64,000 nt of DNA from Diaphorobacter limosus (GCF_033100095.1 NZ_CP136921.1:3561001-3625000); one strand, 5' to 3'; positions 8,391-16,722 are shown, counted from the stretch's first letter. Made by a program: numbers and translations. Notes: a model not told the origin generated them from the letters alone.

Positions 8391-10417
8391 CAAACACGTC
8401 CAGCGCGTGGCATCTGCGCATCCTCGGCTTGTTCACGGCGGATCTTTCCCGCCTGTGGGTGGCCTGCGATCCGGACGGTGTGCTGCTGGACGAAAAACTG
8501 CTGTCCGAGCTGCGCACGCGCGGCTTCGAGTTGATGGGCTACGACGATCCGTTCGGCTTTCGCGCGGAATATGAGGAGCGCTATCGCGCCGCGTGGGATT
8601 CCACTGCGCCTGCGCCGTCGGCGGCGCTGATCGTGCATCTGCGCGGCGATAACGTGGACGATTTGCCGTGGGACATCGTGCGCAACGCCCGCCAGGTGCG
8701 GTTGAGCCTGGCCGAGCTGTTCCCCAAGCTGGCCTACGGTGTGGTGCGGCAGGTAGAGCCTGAGTTTCTGGCGGCACTGTTTGCGGCGCACCAGGGCGAG
8801 CTGCAATCGGCGCGCGGTGAAGGTGAGTCGAAAGACTTCATCCTCGAACACGTCTATCAGCTGATGCCGCGCTCCATCCGTACCCCGGTGGACTTCTGGC
8901 GTGAGGTGCTGCGTCTGCACTTCGCCAACCGCGCCTTGCCGGTGCCGTTTGCCGAGCATGTGGCTGGAATTCTGCGTGGCAGGGGATTGCTTGCTGGGCA
9001 ACCGGTGGCTTCATTCCTGTCGTCCAAAAGTGCGCTGCTGCGTGTGGTGCAGGACGCCTGGTATCGCTATCTGGAGAAGCTGAAGCTGGAAGGTAGGCGC
9101 GTTACCGAGTCTGATCTGATGCCACCCAATGCACAGATCGAGATTCCGTTCGACCACACGGATGTGCGCAACATCATCGATTCGATGTTTCTTGACGGAA
9201 GCCTTCATCCACTGGCCGTGTCGGGCGTTCCTGCCTCGGTGCCGGCCTGGGTCAGGGTAGGCATCGTCGAAGACGTTTGGTCGCAGTTTGCACTGGCCGA
9301 GAAGAGCATCGCGGCATTGGCATTGGCGGTGCCGGACGCAGATTCCGCGCACAAGCAGTGGAGCGACTTCGCCAAACGCTACGGCGAGATGTTGAGTCGG
9401 ATTCACGATTTGCCGGGCAAGGATGGCGGTGAACGGTTGGCCAAGATTCGGGATCGTGTCGAGGCGATTCAGACGCTGTCGGACGAGCGTTTGCAGGCGT
9501 GGGTGGCGGCCCGCCACTACGCCGACCTGATCCTGCAACCGGCCATCAAAGGCCCGGTGATGGTGCACCATATTCCGCGCTTTCTGCGCCAGCGTCGCAG
9601 CGCGGGCGAAGCCAAGGTGGCGTTGCTGGTGTTCGATGGCATGGCTTTCGACCAGTGGGTGCGGATCAGGGAGCATTTGATCGCCCGCCAGCAACCCTTG
9701 GCGTTCGACGAAAACACGGCTTTCGCCTGGCTGCCGACGGTGACATCGGTGTCGCGGCAAGCGTTGTTCTCCGGCTTGCGGCCACGCGAGTTCGAGGACT
9801 CGATCGATCACACCAACAAGGAAGAAGCCTTGTGGAAGGCGTTCTGGCAGAACGAAGGTGGCATCGCACCCAATGATGTGATGTACCGGCGCGCGCTGCG
9901 CCAAGTTGAGCAACTCGATGCGCTGCAAGTCGAGATCACCAACCGCAACCCCAAGGCGCTGGGCATGGTGATCGACGAAGTGGACGAGCGGCTGCATAAC
10001 GAGCGATCGAAGGCGGATGTGGCGTATTGGCTGGATCGCTGGGTGCGGACGGGATTCGTCGAGCGGCTGTTTGCATTCCTTCTAGGCGAAGGGTTCAGCA
10101 TCTATGTCACGGCGGATCACGGCAACGTGGATGCTACGGGTGTCGGCAGGCCCAATCAGGGTGTGATCGCTGAGTCGCGCGGCGAGCGCGTGCGGGTGTA
10201 TCGCAGCGAATCGTTGCGTGCGGATTCGGCGGCGGCGTATCCGGGAACGATTTCCCTGGATATCGCTGGACTGCCTGCGAACTTCACGCCTCTATTCGCA
10301 GGCAGACGCAGTGCGTTCGTACCCGACGGCGATCAGGTGGTGGTACACGGTGGTGTGTCGGTGGAGGAATTGATCGTTCCTTTTGTGAAGGTTTCTGCTG
10401 TGAGTGGTGAAGGATGA
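8387..10417 (+). CDS. pglZ: BREX phosphatase-fold protein PglZ
   Basis: A 676-residue protein whose C-terminal part is a PglZ domain of the alkaline phosphatase superfamily. The metal-binding and nucleophile regions can be seen in order: LLVFDGMAFDQW near residue 415, TVTSVSRQALFSG near 450 and VTADHGNVDATG near 575. PglZ is the hallmark gene of BREX and Pgl systems; in BREX it is needed for both defence and methylation. The N-terminal 400 residues have no motif I recognise. It is joined by ATGA overlaps to brxHII before it and to the small gene after it, so the three are probably translated together. Confidence 0.85.
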   Translation: MTNTSSAWHLRILGLFTADLSRLWVACDPDGVLLDEKLLSELRTRGFELMGYDDPFGFRAEYEERYRAAWDSTAPAPSAALIVHLRGDNVDDLPWDIVRNARQVRLSLAELFPKLAYGVVRQVEPEFLAALFAAHQGELQSARGEGESKDFILEHVYQLMPRSIRTPVDFWREVLRLHFANRALPVPFAEHVAGILRGRGLLAGQPVASFLSSKSALLRVVQDAWYRYLEKLKLEGRRVTESDLMPPNAQIEIPFDHTDVRNIIDSMFLDGSLHPLAVSGVPASVPAWVRVGIVEDVWSQFALAEKSIAALALAVPDADSAHKQWSDFAKRYGEMLSRIHDLPGKDGGERLAKIRDRVEAIQTLSDERLQAWVAARHYADLILQPAIKGPVMVHHIPRFLRQRRSAGEAKVALLVFDGMAFDQWVRIREHLIARQQPLAFDENTAFAWLPTVTSVSRQALFSGLRPREFEDSIDHTNKEEALWKAFWQNEGGIAPNDVMYRRALRQVEQLDALQVEITNRNPKALGMVIDEVDERLHNERSKADVAYWLDRWVRTGFVERLFAFLLGEGFSIYVTADHGNVDATGVGRPNQGVIAESRGERVRVYRSESLRADSAAAYPGTISLDIAGLPANFTPLFAGRRSAFVPDGDQVVVHGGVSVEELIVPFVKVSAVSGEG

Positions 10418-11136
10418 ATGTGTCGGCTCCCCGGATCGGCTTTGACCGGTTCATACATCTCGATTGGGCGACGGCTGCGCTGAAAGTTCGTGCCGGCGTA
10501 GCGCAACGCGAAGACCTGGAGGCATTGCTGGACGCCGCCGGGCTGGGCGCTGCCGCGCGTACGAAAACCCGCACCGTGTTGAACCGTCTGTGGCTGGAGC
10601 CGCGCGCCGAATTGGTGGACTACGCAGATCGCGGTGCGGCAATTTTTAAGGCGCATGCTGACGTGCCGGTTGCCGCATTGCACTGGGGCATGGCCGTGGC
10701 CACCTATCCCTTCTTCGGCAAGGTAACCGAACTGATCGGGCGCTTGTCCGCCTTGCAAGGCGATTGCGCGTCCGCTGAAATCCACCGGCGGATGAGTGAA
10801 ACCTATGGCGAGCGCGAAGGCACCTACCGGATGACCAACATGGTCATTCAGAGTCAGGCTGGCTGGGGTGCTGTAGAGCGGGTTGAAAAGGGTAAGCGCG
10901 TGATCCGTTTGGCTCCAACCATTGTCGAGAGCGATGAACTCACGACATGGCTGATCGAAGCCGCCTTGCGTTACGCGGGCAAGCCCCTGGCGATCTCGAA
11001 CCTGCCGTTGCAGCCGGTGCTGTTTCCGTTCACCCTTGCGGAGTCGCTCGCCTATTTAGTGTCAAACAGTGATCATCTGACTGTGCGAGTAGAGGGAGCG
11101 GGCGTTCGGTACGTGACGCTGAGCGGAGTAAATTGA
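10414..11136 (+). CDS. Small last gene of the BREX operon, BrxA-like by position
   Basis: A 240-residue soluble protein starting in the ATGA overlap with the pglZ stop. Type 3 BREX contains a small brxA (DUF1819, NusB-like) gene of about 200 residues, and this gene fits in size and place. The N-terminal half has a helical run with KTRTVLNRLWLEPRAEL, then PFFGKVTELIGRL and RRMSETYGEREGTYR, which looks like a helical DNA-binding region. I cannot confirm DUF1819 membership from sequence alone. A hairpin follows about 46 bases after the stop. Confidence 0.55.
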   Translation: MNVSAPRIGFDRFIHLDWATAALKVRAGVAQREDLEALLDAAGLGAAARTKTRTVLNRLWLEPRAELVDYADRGAAIFKAHADVPVAALHWGMAVATYPFFGKVTELIGRLSALQGDCASAEIHRRMSETYGEREGTYRMTNMVIQSQAGWGAVERVEKGKRVIRLAPTIVESDELTTWLIEAALRYAGKPLAISNLPLQPVLFPFTLAESLAYLVSNSDHLTVRVEGAGVRYVTLSGVN

Positions 11137-11182
11137 AGATGGGGTGGGACTTGGGCGAGAGTCCTGTAGGTCATTGCCGAGT

Positions 11183-11219
11183 GCCGTGCCGAACTGCCTG
11201 CAAGGCAGTCCGGCACGGT
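11183..11219. terminator. Strong hairpin between the convergent BREX operon and integrase gene
   Basis: The sequence CCGTGCCG-A-ACTGCCT-GC-AAGGCAGT-C-CGGCACGG forms a stem of about 15 bp with one A/C mismatch. It lies between the end of the last BREX gene (11136) and the stop of the minus-strand integrase remnant (11225). No long T-run follows on either strand, so intrinsic termination is plausible but unproven. Its symmetry suits a bidirectional terminator. Confidence 0.5.
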
Positions 11220-11224
11220 AGGCT

Positions 11225-11700
11225 TTATTGAGACGGTTCGTTACGCCGCTTTGTGCATGGCCCACGACGGCGAGGCTTCACAGGGCGTTCGACTTCAACC
11301 CGCAGAGGACGAAGGCGGTGCCCTTTGCTGGCCTGGCCGGCGGTGCCATACAAGCGCCGAGTTTCGGCGCTGATGTGCCCCAGTCCACGGCTTGTGGCTT
11401 CGTCATCGCCGTTGGCCTTCAGATCGGCTGCAAACTGGTGGCGGAAGCAGTAGGCCGTGATCGGTTGCTTGTGCTTGGGCCACAGGCTGTGCGCCAGGCG
11501 GCGTATCTCTACGGTCAAATTGACGGCACTCCTGACCTGCGCGAACACCCGTGGTTCCGGCTGGGTGTCCAGCAGTTCGTTGACGACAACGACCAAGGGG
11601 TGAGGATCATTGGTGTCATAGGAAATCGTGCGAAGCGGTTGGCCTTGCGAATCTTTGACCTTGGCGCCCCGGATGCGGAAATGGATCAGCAATTTGCCTG
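11225..11700 (-). pseudogene. int: C-terminal fragment of the island tyrosine recombinase (after the IS256 insertion)
   Basis: This is the catalytic C-terminus of a phage-type integrase. YCFRHQFAADL carries the second active-site Arg, though the residue three before it is Tyr rather than the usual His. RGLGHISAETRRLYG carries the GH motif and the nucleophile Tyr. It is separated from the N-terminal part (13094-13614) by an IS256-family element. The 9-bp duplication ATTTGCCTG (plus strand) is at 11692-11700 and again at 13094-13102. Deleting the element plus one copy joins ...DEVTGK to LLIHFRIRG... in frame. Nothing suggests this fragment is translated as a functional enzyme. Confidence 0.85.
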
Positions 11701-13093
11701 GGAGTGTCAGGATTTCTGTGTGTGAGGCTGTTGAATCCGTCACTCAATCGTGAGGCGGCTTGGTGATCTTACTGGCCCGATCTGGTAAATCGGTCCTCGT
11801 AGAGGATCGCAAATTGGTTCATCGCTGATTTCCAGTGGTTGGCCGCCCGCCCCCAGTCCGCGGTGATGTTGCGCAGCGCCAGCCAGATCAGCTTGGTGGC
11901 CGCCTCGTCGCTGGGGAAGTGGCCGCGCGTTTTGATGATCTTGCGCAGCCGTGCGTTCACGCTCTCGATGGCGTTGGTGGTGTAGATCACGCGCCGCACC
12001 TCGGGCGGGAAGGCGAAGAACGGGATGACCTTGTCCCAGGCCCGGCGCCAGGCGCTGACCACGGTCGGGAACCGCTGCCCCCAGGGGCCGGCCGCAAACG
12101 CATCCAACTCGGCCTCGGCCGCCTCGGCGCTCACCGCGGTGTAGATGGGTTTGATGGCTGCGGCCAGCGCCTTGCGGTCTTTCCATGACGCAAAGTCCAG
12201 GCCACCCCGGATCAGGTGCACGATGCAGGTCTGCAGCGTCGTCGCCGGGAACACTGCGCCCAGCGCCTCTGGCATGCCCTTGAGGCCGTCGGTGACGGCA
12301 ATCAGGATGTCCTGCACCCCGCGCGTCTTCAGATCGTTGAAGACCTTCATCCAGAACTTCGCCCCCTCGGTGTTCTCGATCCAGATTCCCAGGATGTCGC
12401 GCGAGCCGTCAGGCAGTACGCCCAGCGCCAGGTAGACGGCCTTGGAGCGCACCACCGCATCCTCGCGAATCTTGACCCGCAGCGCATCGAAGAACACCAC
12501 CGGGTACATCGCCTCCAGCGGCCGTGTCTGCCAGGCCGTGACCTCGCCCATCACCTCATCGGTGACACGGCTGATGAGCTCGGGCGAGACGTCCACCGAG
12601 TACATCTCAGCCAGGAAACCCTGGATCTCGCGCACCGTCATGCCGCGTGCGTACATGGCGATGATCTTGTCGTCGAAACCCGTAAAGCGCCGCTCGTGCT
12701 TGCCAATGAGCTGCGGCTCGAAGCTGCCTTCGCGATCGCGTGGGACATCGATGCGCAGCGCCCCCACATCGGTCAGTACGGTCTTGGTGCTCTTGCCGTT
12801 GCGGTGGTTGGCTGATCCGCCTGTGGGCTTGGCTTGGCCGGGCGCATAGCCTAGGTGATGACTCATCTCGGCGCCCAGCGCCCGCTCAAGAATTGACTTC
12901 TTGAACTGATCGAACAGCCCTTGGACTTGGCCCGGCGTCATGGGCCCGGTCACCAACTGGTCAAGCAGCTCGGCCGGGATGTGAAATTGCGGCTGTGCCG
13001 CCTGGTCCGCCAAAGCGGTGGGTTTGGTCTTGCGTGGCATTCATGCTCCTTGTCGACATGCTATGCCTCACACACAAAATTTCTGACAAGCTC
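11701..13093 (-). mobile_element. IS256-family insertion sequence inside the integrase gene
   Basis: This 1,393-bp element carries one transposase gene. Its ends hold imperfect inverted repeats sharing GTCAG near the tip and TGTGTGTGAGGC further in. It is flanked by the 9-bp direct repeat ATTTGCCTG at 11692-11700 and 13094-13102; the IS256 family makes 8-9 bp duplications. The perfect duplication and the clean repair of the host frame on removal indicate a simple insertion with no later rearrangement. Confidence 0.88.
11769..13040 (-). CDS. IS256-family transposase
   Basis: A 423-residue mutator-type (IS256/MULE) transposase, full length for the family. Diagnostic segments include the helical GRPPG-like N-terminus giving way to the DDE core. 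VVFFDALRVKIRED holds the first Asp, AVTDGLKGMPEAL the second, and YTTNAIESVNARLRK the Glu-containing signature. It starts with ATG at 13040, 53 bases inside the right end of the element. The frame is intact, so the element may still be active. Confidence 0.95.
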   Translation of the reverse strand: MPRKTKPTALADQAAQPQFHIPAELLDQLVTGPMTPGQVQGLFDQFKKSILERALGAEMSHHLGYAPGQAKPTGGSANHRNGKSTKTVLTDVGALRIDVPRDREGSFEPQLIGKHERRFTGFDDKIIAMYARGMTVREIQGFLAEMYSVDVSPELISRVTDEVMGEVTAWQTRPLEAMYPVVFFDALRVKIREDAVVRSKAVYLALGVLPDGSRDILGIWIENTEGAKFWMKVFNDLKTRGVQDILIAVTDGLKGMPEALGAVFPATTLQTCIVHLIRGGLDFASWKDRKALAAAIKPIYTAVSAEAAEAELDAFAAGPWGQRFPTVVSAWRRAWDKVIPFFAFPPEVRRVIYTTNAIESVNARLRKIIKTRGHFPSDEAATKLIWLALRNITADWGRAANHWKSAMNQFAILYEDRFTRSGQ

Positions 13094-13614
13094 ATTTGCC
13101 TGTGACTTCGTCTTTCCCGCGCCACACGTCAATGCCATGCACCAGCTCACTCGGGCGGCACCCGGTCAGGGCTAACACAATGAGCGAGAACAGGTACCGG
13201 CCACCTACAGCGCGCTTGCACAGGGCAATGCGCCAATTGGCCGGTAGTCCGGCCAGTGCTTGACGCTTGCTGCGGCGTTTGGCACGCTCACCTGCCATGC
13301 CTTCCCGCCGCAGACGTTGTAGCGTTTGCAGGTGTTTTAGGTGCAGAAGAAAGCGGAGATGCAGAAATTCTGCGGCGGGTATGACCGGAGCACTCATCTC
13401 TCGCGTCAGTTGTTCCTGCTCCGAGCCGAGGAAGTGTTCCAGTGCTACCAGGCGTTTGCGAAACGTGGTAACACGGACTGTTGATTGAACGACCGCAAAC
13501 AGGCCGCCTTCAGTGTGCAGCGTACGGTGAAGAAGCTGCCGCGCTTGTCGCTCGTATGAAATTTTCGTTTTGGGCGAGGGGCCTCGCAGGGCGTGTACAT
13601 CTGTCGAGCGCATA
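13094..13614 (-). pseudogene. int: Central fragment of the island tyrosine recombinase (between the two IS elements)
   Basis: This piece holds the SAM-like N-terminal part and the start of the catalytic domain of the integrase. It includes LALTGCRPSELVHGI with the first catalytic Arg, and ends at EVTGK where the IS256 element enters. Upstream it is cut by the IS630 element at the TA of 13613-13614. Joining it through that TA to 14731-14792 gives an in-frame start, ...LDTMRSTDVHAL.... The full ancestral gene is 1,050 bases and 349 residues: 62 bases, then 521, then 467. Internal ATGs at the left edge could still start a truncated protein of about 170 residues. Confidence 0.85.
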
Positions 13615-14728
13615 TTCATTCGGCCCAATGAAGTATGAACTTTCCGTGTATGACTGAGTCCGATGTGACATGGACAAAGAAGACGCAAGAAAGCAAACCC
13701 TGGAGCAGTTGTACGAAAGGCGCAAACAGGTCGTGCGGTTGCATAAGCGGGGCATGGGCGTGATGCAGATCGTGGCCATGACGGGGCTCAGTTACCCCAC
13801 GGTCAGGAGCTGCATAGATCGGTTCGATGCGGGCGGCTGGGCGGCCATCAGACCTGCGCGACGTGGACGCCAGCGCGGTGCTGGCCGTGTGCTCACACCC
13901 GCCCAGGAGCAAGCCATACAGCGCATGATCATCGATCACCGTCCCGAGCAATTGAAGATGGACTTCTTCCTGTGGAGTCGCGCTGCGGTGGCCGAGCTCA
14001 TCCAGTGCGAATACGGCATTCGCCTGCAACCGCGCAGCGTGGGCAAGTACCTGGCGCGCTGGGGTTTTACGCCCCAGCGCCCCCTCAAGCGCGCCTACGA
14101 GCAAAAGCCCGAGGCGGTGCAAGCGTGGTTGCAAGGCGAGTATCCGGGCATCGAGAAGCGTGCCCGCGCCGAGGGCGCCGAGATTCATTGGGGCGATGAG
14201 ACAGCGCTGGTGAACACCGACGTGCGCGGGCGCAGCTTTGCGCCCAGAGGCAAAACGCCGGTGCTGCCCACCGTAGGCGGCACACGCCAGAAGCTGTCCA
14301 TGATCGCCACCGTCACCAATCAGGGCAAGACGCGCTGGATGATCATTGATGAAGCATTCAATGCCGACAAGCTGATCGAGTTCTTGCAAGCCTTGATTCA
14401 GGATGCGGGCCGCAAAGTGTTCCTGATTCTGGACAACCTGCGGGTGCACCACAGCAAGATCGTCAAGGCCTGGGTGGCCGAGCGCAAGGAACAAATCGAG
14501 CTGTTCTATCTACCCAGCTACAGCCCACAGCTCAATCCCGAGGAGCGGCTGAACGCGGATTTGAAGCAGGAAATGGGCAAGCGTGTGCCGGTGCGCACCA
14601 AGGCCAAGTTACGCGAGGCAGCCAGTGCGCATATGCGGATGCTGGACAACAATCCTGAGCGTGTGATCAGCTACTTTCAAGACCCTCGCGTGCGCTATGC
14701 CGCTTAAAACTTCATTGGGCCGGATCAA
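13615..14728 (+). mobile_element. IS630-family insertion sequence near the 5' end of the integrase gene
   Basis: A 1,114-bp element with terminal inverted repeats. The left end reads TTCATTCGGCCCAATGAAGT and the right end, reversed, TTGATCCGGCCCAATGAAGT. It is flanked by TA at 13613-13614 and 14729-14730, matching the TA target duplication of IS630/Tc1-type elements. Removing it plus one TA restores the integrase frame. It lies opposite in direction to the integrase. Confidence 0.9.
13670..14707 (+). CDS. IS630-family transposase
   Basis: A 345-residue transposase, complete. The N-terminus is a paired helix-turn-helix region (RGMGVMQIVAMTGLSYPTV). The DDE catalytic core follows: HWGDETAL for the first Asp, LILDNLRVHHS for the second, and YSPQLNPEERLNADLK for the Glu. 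That spacing and the YSPxLNPxE signature are typical of IS630. Start and stop are inside the inverted repeats, with no frameshift, so it could be active. Confidence 0.95.
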   Translation: MDKEDARKQTLEQLYERRKQVVRLHKRGMGVMQIVAMTGLSYPTVRSCIDRFDAGGWAAIRPARRGRQRGAGRVLTPAQEQAIQRMIIDHRPEQLKMDFFLWSRAAVAELIQCEYGIRLQPRSVGKYLARWGFTPQRPLKRAYEQKPEAVQAWLQGEYPGIEKRARAEGAEIHWGDETALVNTDVRGRSFAPRGKTPVLPTVGGTRQKLSMIATVTNQGKTRWMIIDEAFNADKLIEFLQALIQDAGRKVFLILDNLRVHHSKIVKAWVAERKEQIELFYLPSYSPQLNPEERLNADLKQEMGKRVPVRTKAKLREAASAHMRMLDNNPERVISYFQDPRVRYAA

Positions 14729-14730
14729 TA

Positions 14731-14792
14731 GTATCCAGGATGGCCTGGCAGCGGTTTGCCAACTCCTGAATTTTGAGGGTTAGTTCGTTCAT
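14731..14792 (-). pseudogene. int: First 20 codons of the disrupted island integrase
   Basis: The ATG at 14792-14790 overlaps the stop of the RepA-like gene in ATGA and is preceded by a GGGAGG-type ribosome site within that gene. It encodes MNELTLKIQELANRCQAILD, then meets the TA where the IS630 element inserted. Rejoined through the TA the frame runs on into MRSTDVHAL. This fixes the true start of the integrase, which cannot be recovered from the central fragment alone. Confidence 0.8.
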
Positions 14793-15697
14793 GCTGCCTC
14801 CCGTGCATCTGACGAGGGTGCCTTGACTGGTAGCCAGGTTCTGGCAGGTACAGGCGATGGTGATTGACGCAGCTCGATGCCGCCACGCTGAACGGATACC
14901 CTTGCAGCTGGATATACCATCACAACCTTGCCCAAGGCAGTCTTGAAGCTGGTGCAGAAGTCACCTTGTCCGTGCGCACCTTGATATTCGTGACCGAATT
15001 GGGTCTTGAGGGTACGCCAAGGAAGCCACATTGGTCGATGGTTGAGGCGGTGAAGGCGGTGCGCCAGCCAGACGTACACATCGAGAGCCAACGCCGATCC
15101 GCGCAGTGCATGTAAAGCGCGTGCATCCAAGGGGACTGAATGCTGCACGAGCTCGTCAAAGAACTCGGCATCCAGCACAAGAGAGCCCGGCCATGTCGCG
15201 CGTTGAGTATGGGCAGACGGTAGCCAAGCATCGATGCGCTTGATCACCGATTCGTTGATCGTGCGCCCTCGAAAGCCCATTTGCATCCGGCAGGCAGCCA
15301 GTGCGTGCAGCTGTCGTCGTAATGTGCAGTACCGGTGCCCTTGCTGGTCGAAGCCGAGCATCCCTAGAAATTCAGCTGCGCTACGGCCGATGAATATTTC
15401 GCGGGAGTTGGAACGCCTGGCGATGGTAGAAATCCAGATGAGTGCAAGGCGCGGCAAGGCCCCGTAAGGTACAGGCTGCAGAACCGGGCCGTCACCTACG
15501 TCAAGTACTCCTGCCTGGACGTGCAACCACCCTTCGCCCGCTTGTCGCAGAAATTCACGACTGGGGACAGGGCGCCTGGGAAGGCCAATCGAGCAAAGCA
15601 GCGAATGATTGAAGGCTAAATCATCGCCGTCAGGTGAGGTGGCGCGAATCAGTTCACCGTCCGCCAGCAGTTTGTCGAGCAATTTATGGGTTTTCAT
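14789..15697 (-). CDS. RepA_C-like plasmid-type replication initiator of the island
   Basis: A 302-residue protein resembling the RepA_C family of plasmid replication initiators. The recognisable stretch runs from LAFNHSLLCSIGLPRRPVP through YGALPRLALIWIST, SAAEFLGMLGF, LVLDAEFFDELVQHSVPLD and ALDVYVWLAHRLHRL to FKTALGKVVMVYPAARV. I chose the ATG at 15697 because it overlaps the upstream stop in ATGA and the family begins there; an in-frame 86-codon extension to 15955 lies over the upstream gene. Such genes next to integrases occur in integrative elements that can replicate after excision. Whether it is active here is not shown. Confidence 0.7.
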   Translation of the reverse strand: MKTHKLLDKLLADGELIRATSPDGDDLAFNHSLLCSIGLPRRPVPSREFLRQAGEGWLHVQAGVLDVGDGPVLQPVPYGALPRLALIWISTIARRSNSREIFIGRSAAEFLGMLGFDQQGHRYCTLRRQLHALAACRMQMGFRGRTINESVIKRIDAWLPSAHTQRATWPGSLVLDAEFFDELVQHSVPLDARALHALRGSALALDVYVWLAHRLHRLNHRPMWLPWRTLKTQFGHEYQGAHGQGDFCTSFKTALGKVVMVYPAARVSVQRGGIELRQSPSPVPARTWLPVKAPSSDAREAA

Positions 15698-16164
15698 TTC
15701 TGACCCCCTGCGCGACGCTGATCTGTTGTGTTTTGCTCGTGCGAGCTTGCGTGCGCAGGCTGCTTTATCTTTTGGGGACGTTTTTGCGGTGGCTTGGGCG
15801 GAGGTGGCTCGACTGGCGCTGTCCTCTGCGACCGATCCTGGATAGACGCATTTAGCTCCTGCCAGCGAGCGCGGGCAAGCTGCTCCACTTTGGTGGGCCG
15901 TCCTCGCGGTCGTTTGGGCGGTGGCGGCTCGGCTGGTCGGTTGGATTGCATCCAAGCCAGAACCTCATGTTCGAACCAACACAGACGCCTGCTATTCGGC
16001 ATCTTGAATGGCGGAGGAATCAGGTGCTGATACTTCTTGTTGGTCGCATAAGTCCTGATCGTGGTTTCCGCCTTACCGATCATGGCCGAAGTTCGTTCAA
16101 TTCCAATACGCCGGGGCGTGCCGCTGCTCGGCGCAGCTGATTTAATGCTCATCTTCTTCACCAT
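15694..16164 (-). CDS. AlpA/excisionase-like DNA-binding protein
   Basis: A 156-residue protein with a winged or AlpA-like helix-turn-helix in the first 75 residues. TSAMIGKAETTIRTYATNKKY leads into IPPPFKMPNSRRLCWFEHEVLAWM, the usual PPPxK...R..W...E...W pattern. The C-terminal half is Pro/Lys/Arg-rich (PPPPKRPRGRPTK), with an AT-hook-like GRP core. It is the first gene of the AlpA-RepA-integrase operon and overlaps the next gene by four bases. It probably regulates or directs excision and replication of the island. Starts at 16164 (used) or 16152 are both possible. Confidence 0.65.
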   Translation of the reverse strand: MVKKMSIKSAAPSSGTPRRIGIERTSAMIGKAETTIRTYATNKKYQHLIPPPFKMPNSRRLCWFEHEVLAWMQSNRPAEPPPPKRPRGRPTKVEQLARARWQELNASIQDRSQRTAPVEPPPPKPPQKRPQKIKQPAHASSHEQNTTDQRRAGGQK

Positions 16165-16223
16165 CCTGAAAGCGTTGGGCGACAGCGTCGCCTATGCAGC
16201 GCACGACAGCGCTGCGTGCAAGT

Positions 16224-16613
16224 TCAGCGATGGAGGGGGCGAGGGGGCGGGGTAGCCCGAAGAAGAGAGGCCGAAAAGAACCGGCAAGTCAGAGCGACGC
16301 GCCAGGCATCCACGCCGTCATAGGTGGGTTCGTTGCGGCGGCGGACCAGATCGTCATGCGAGGGGATCCACAGAGCGATCATCGCAACAAAGATGCCGAG
16401 AACGCTGGCGATCACGCTAAGTGCAAGTAGGTGCGTCAGCAGTGCCCCCGCGATGCCTGGCAACAAGGGCGCCGCTAAGAACATGAACGCCATCAAGGCC
16501 ATGCCGCTCAACAAGCAATTGCAGGCCAAGTCCATCCCTGCATCTCGGCTCTCACGAAGAAGCTTTTTGGAGGCGGGAACATACGGCGCAATGTGCATGG
16601 CTGTGCATAACAC
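16224..16613 (-). CDS. Small two-helix membrane protein, unknown function
   Basis: This frame encodes up to 129 residues (or 124 from the ATG at 16598). Two hydrophobic segments (about residues 35-55 and 60-83) are followed by WIPSHDDLVRRR, consistent with positive-inside topology. It is in line with the AlpA-like gene downstream. I recognise no family. The clear membrane pattern makes a real gene more likely than a chance frame. Confidence 0.45.
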   Translation of the reverse strand: MLCTAMHIAPYVPASKKLLRESRDAGMDLACNCLLSGMALMAFMFLAAPLLPGIAGALLTHLLALSVIASVLGIFVAMIALWIPSHDDLVRRRNEPTYDGVDAWRVALTCRFFSASLLRATPPPRPLHR

Positions 16614-16689
16614 TACCGAGCAATTCGCGGTCTGTCAAAGACTAGTGCAGGCGGCGCAACACGGTTGCATTCATGTCGTTGTGGAAATT

Positions 16690-16722
16690 TGGGACAAATT
16701 TGGGACAACGATGGGACAAATT
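16690..16722. repeat. Three TGGGACAA repeats at 11-bp spacing, near the island end
   Basis: TGGGACAA occurs at 16690, 16701 and 16712, exactly 11 bp apart, so the copies lie on one face of the helix. The first and third are followed by ATTT. They lie between the island genes and the tRNA-Pro. Phased short repeats in this position suggest arm-type sites for the integrase or AlpA-like protein, or iterons for the RepA-like protein. Function is inference. Confidence 0.6.

Noticed and set aside
808..11136. DISARM or phosphorothioation (Dnd/Ssp) system
   Set aside because: No DrmA/B/C, DndB-E or Ssp proteins are seen; PglZ with the zinc-ribbon methylase and SNF2 helicase points to BREX.
15698..15955. 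N-terminal extension of the RepA-like protein to 15955
   Set aside because: It is Ala/Ser/Thr-rich, overlaps the AlpA-like gene entirely, and the ATGA junction at 15697-15694 gives a better start.
16690..16722. CRISPR-like array
   Set aside because: Units of 8 bp at 11-bp steps are far too short, with no spacers and no cas genes.
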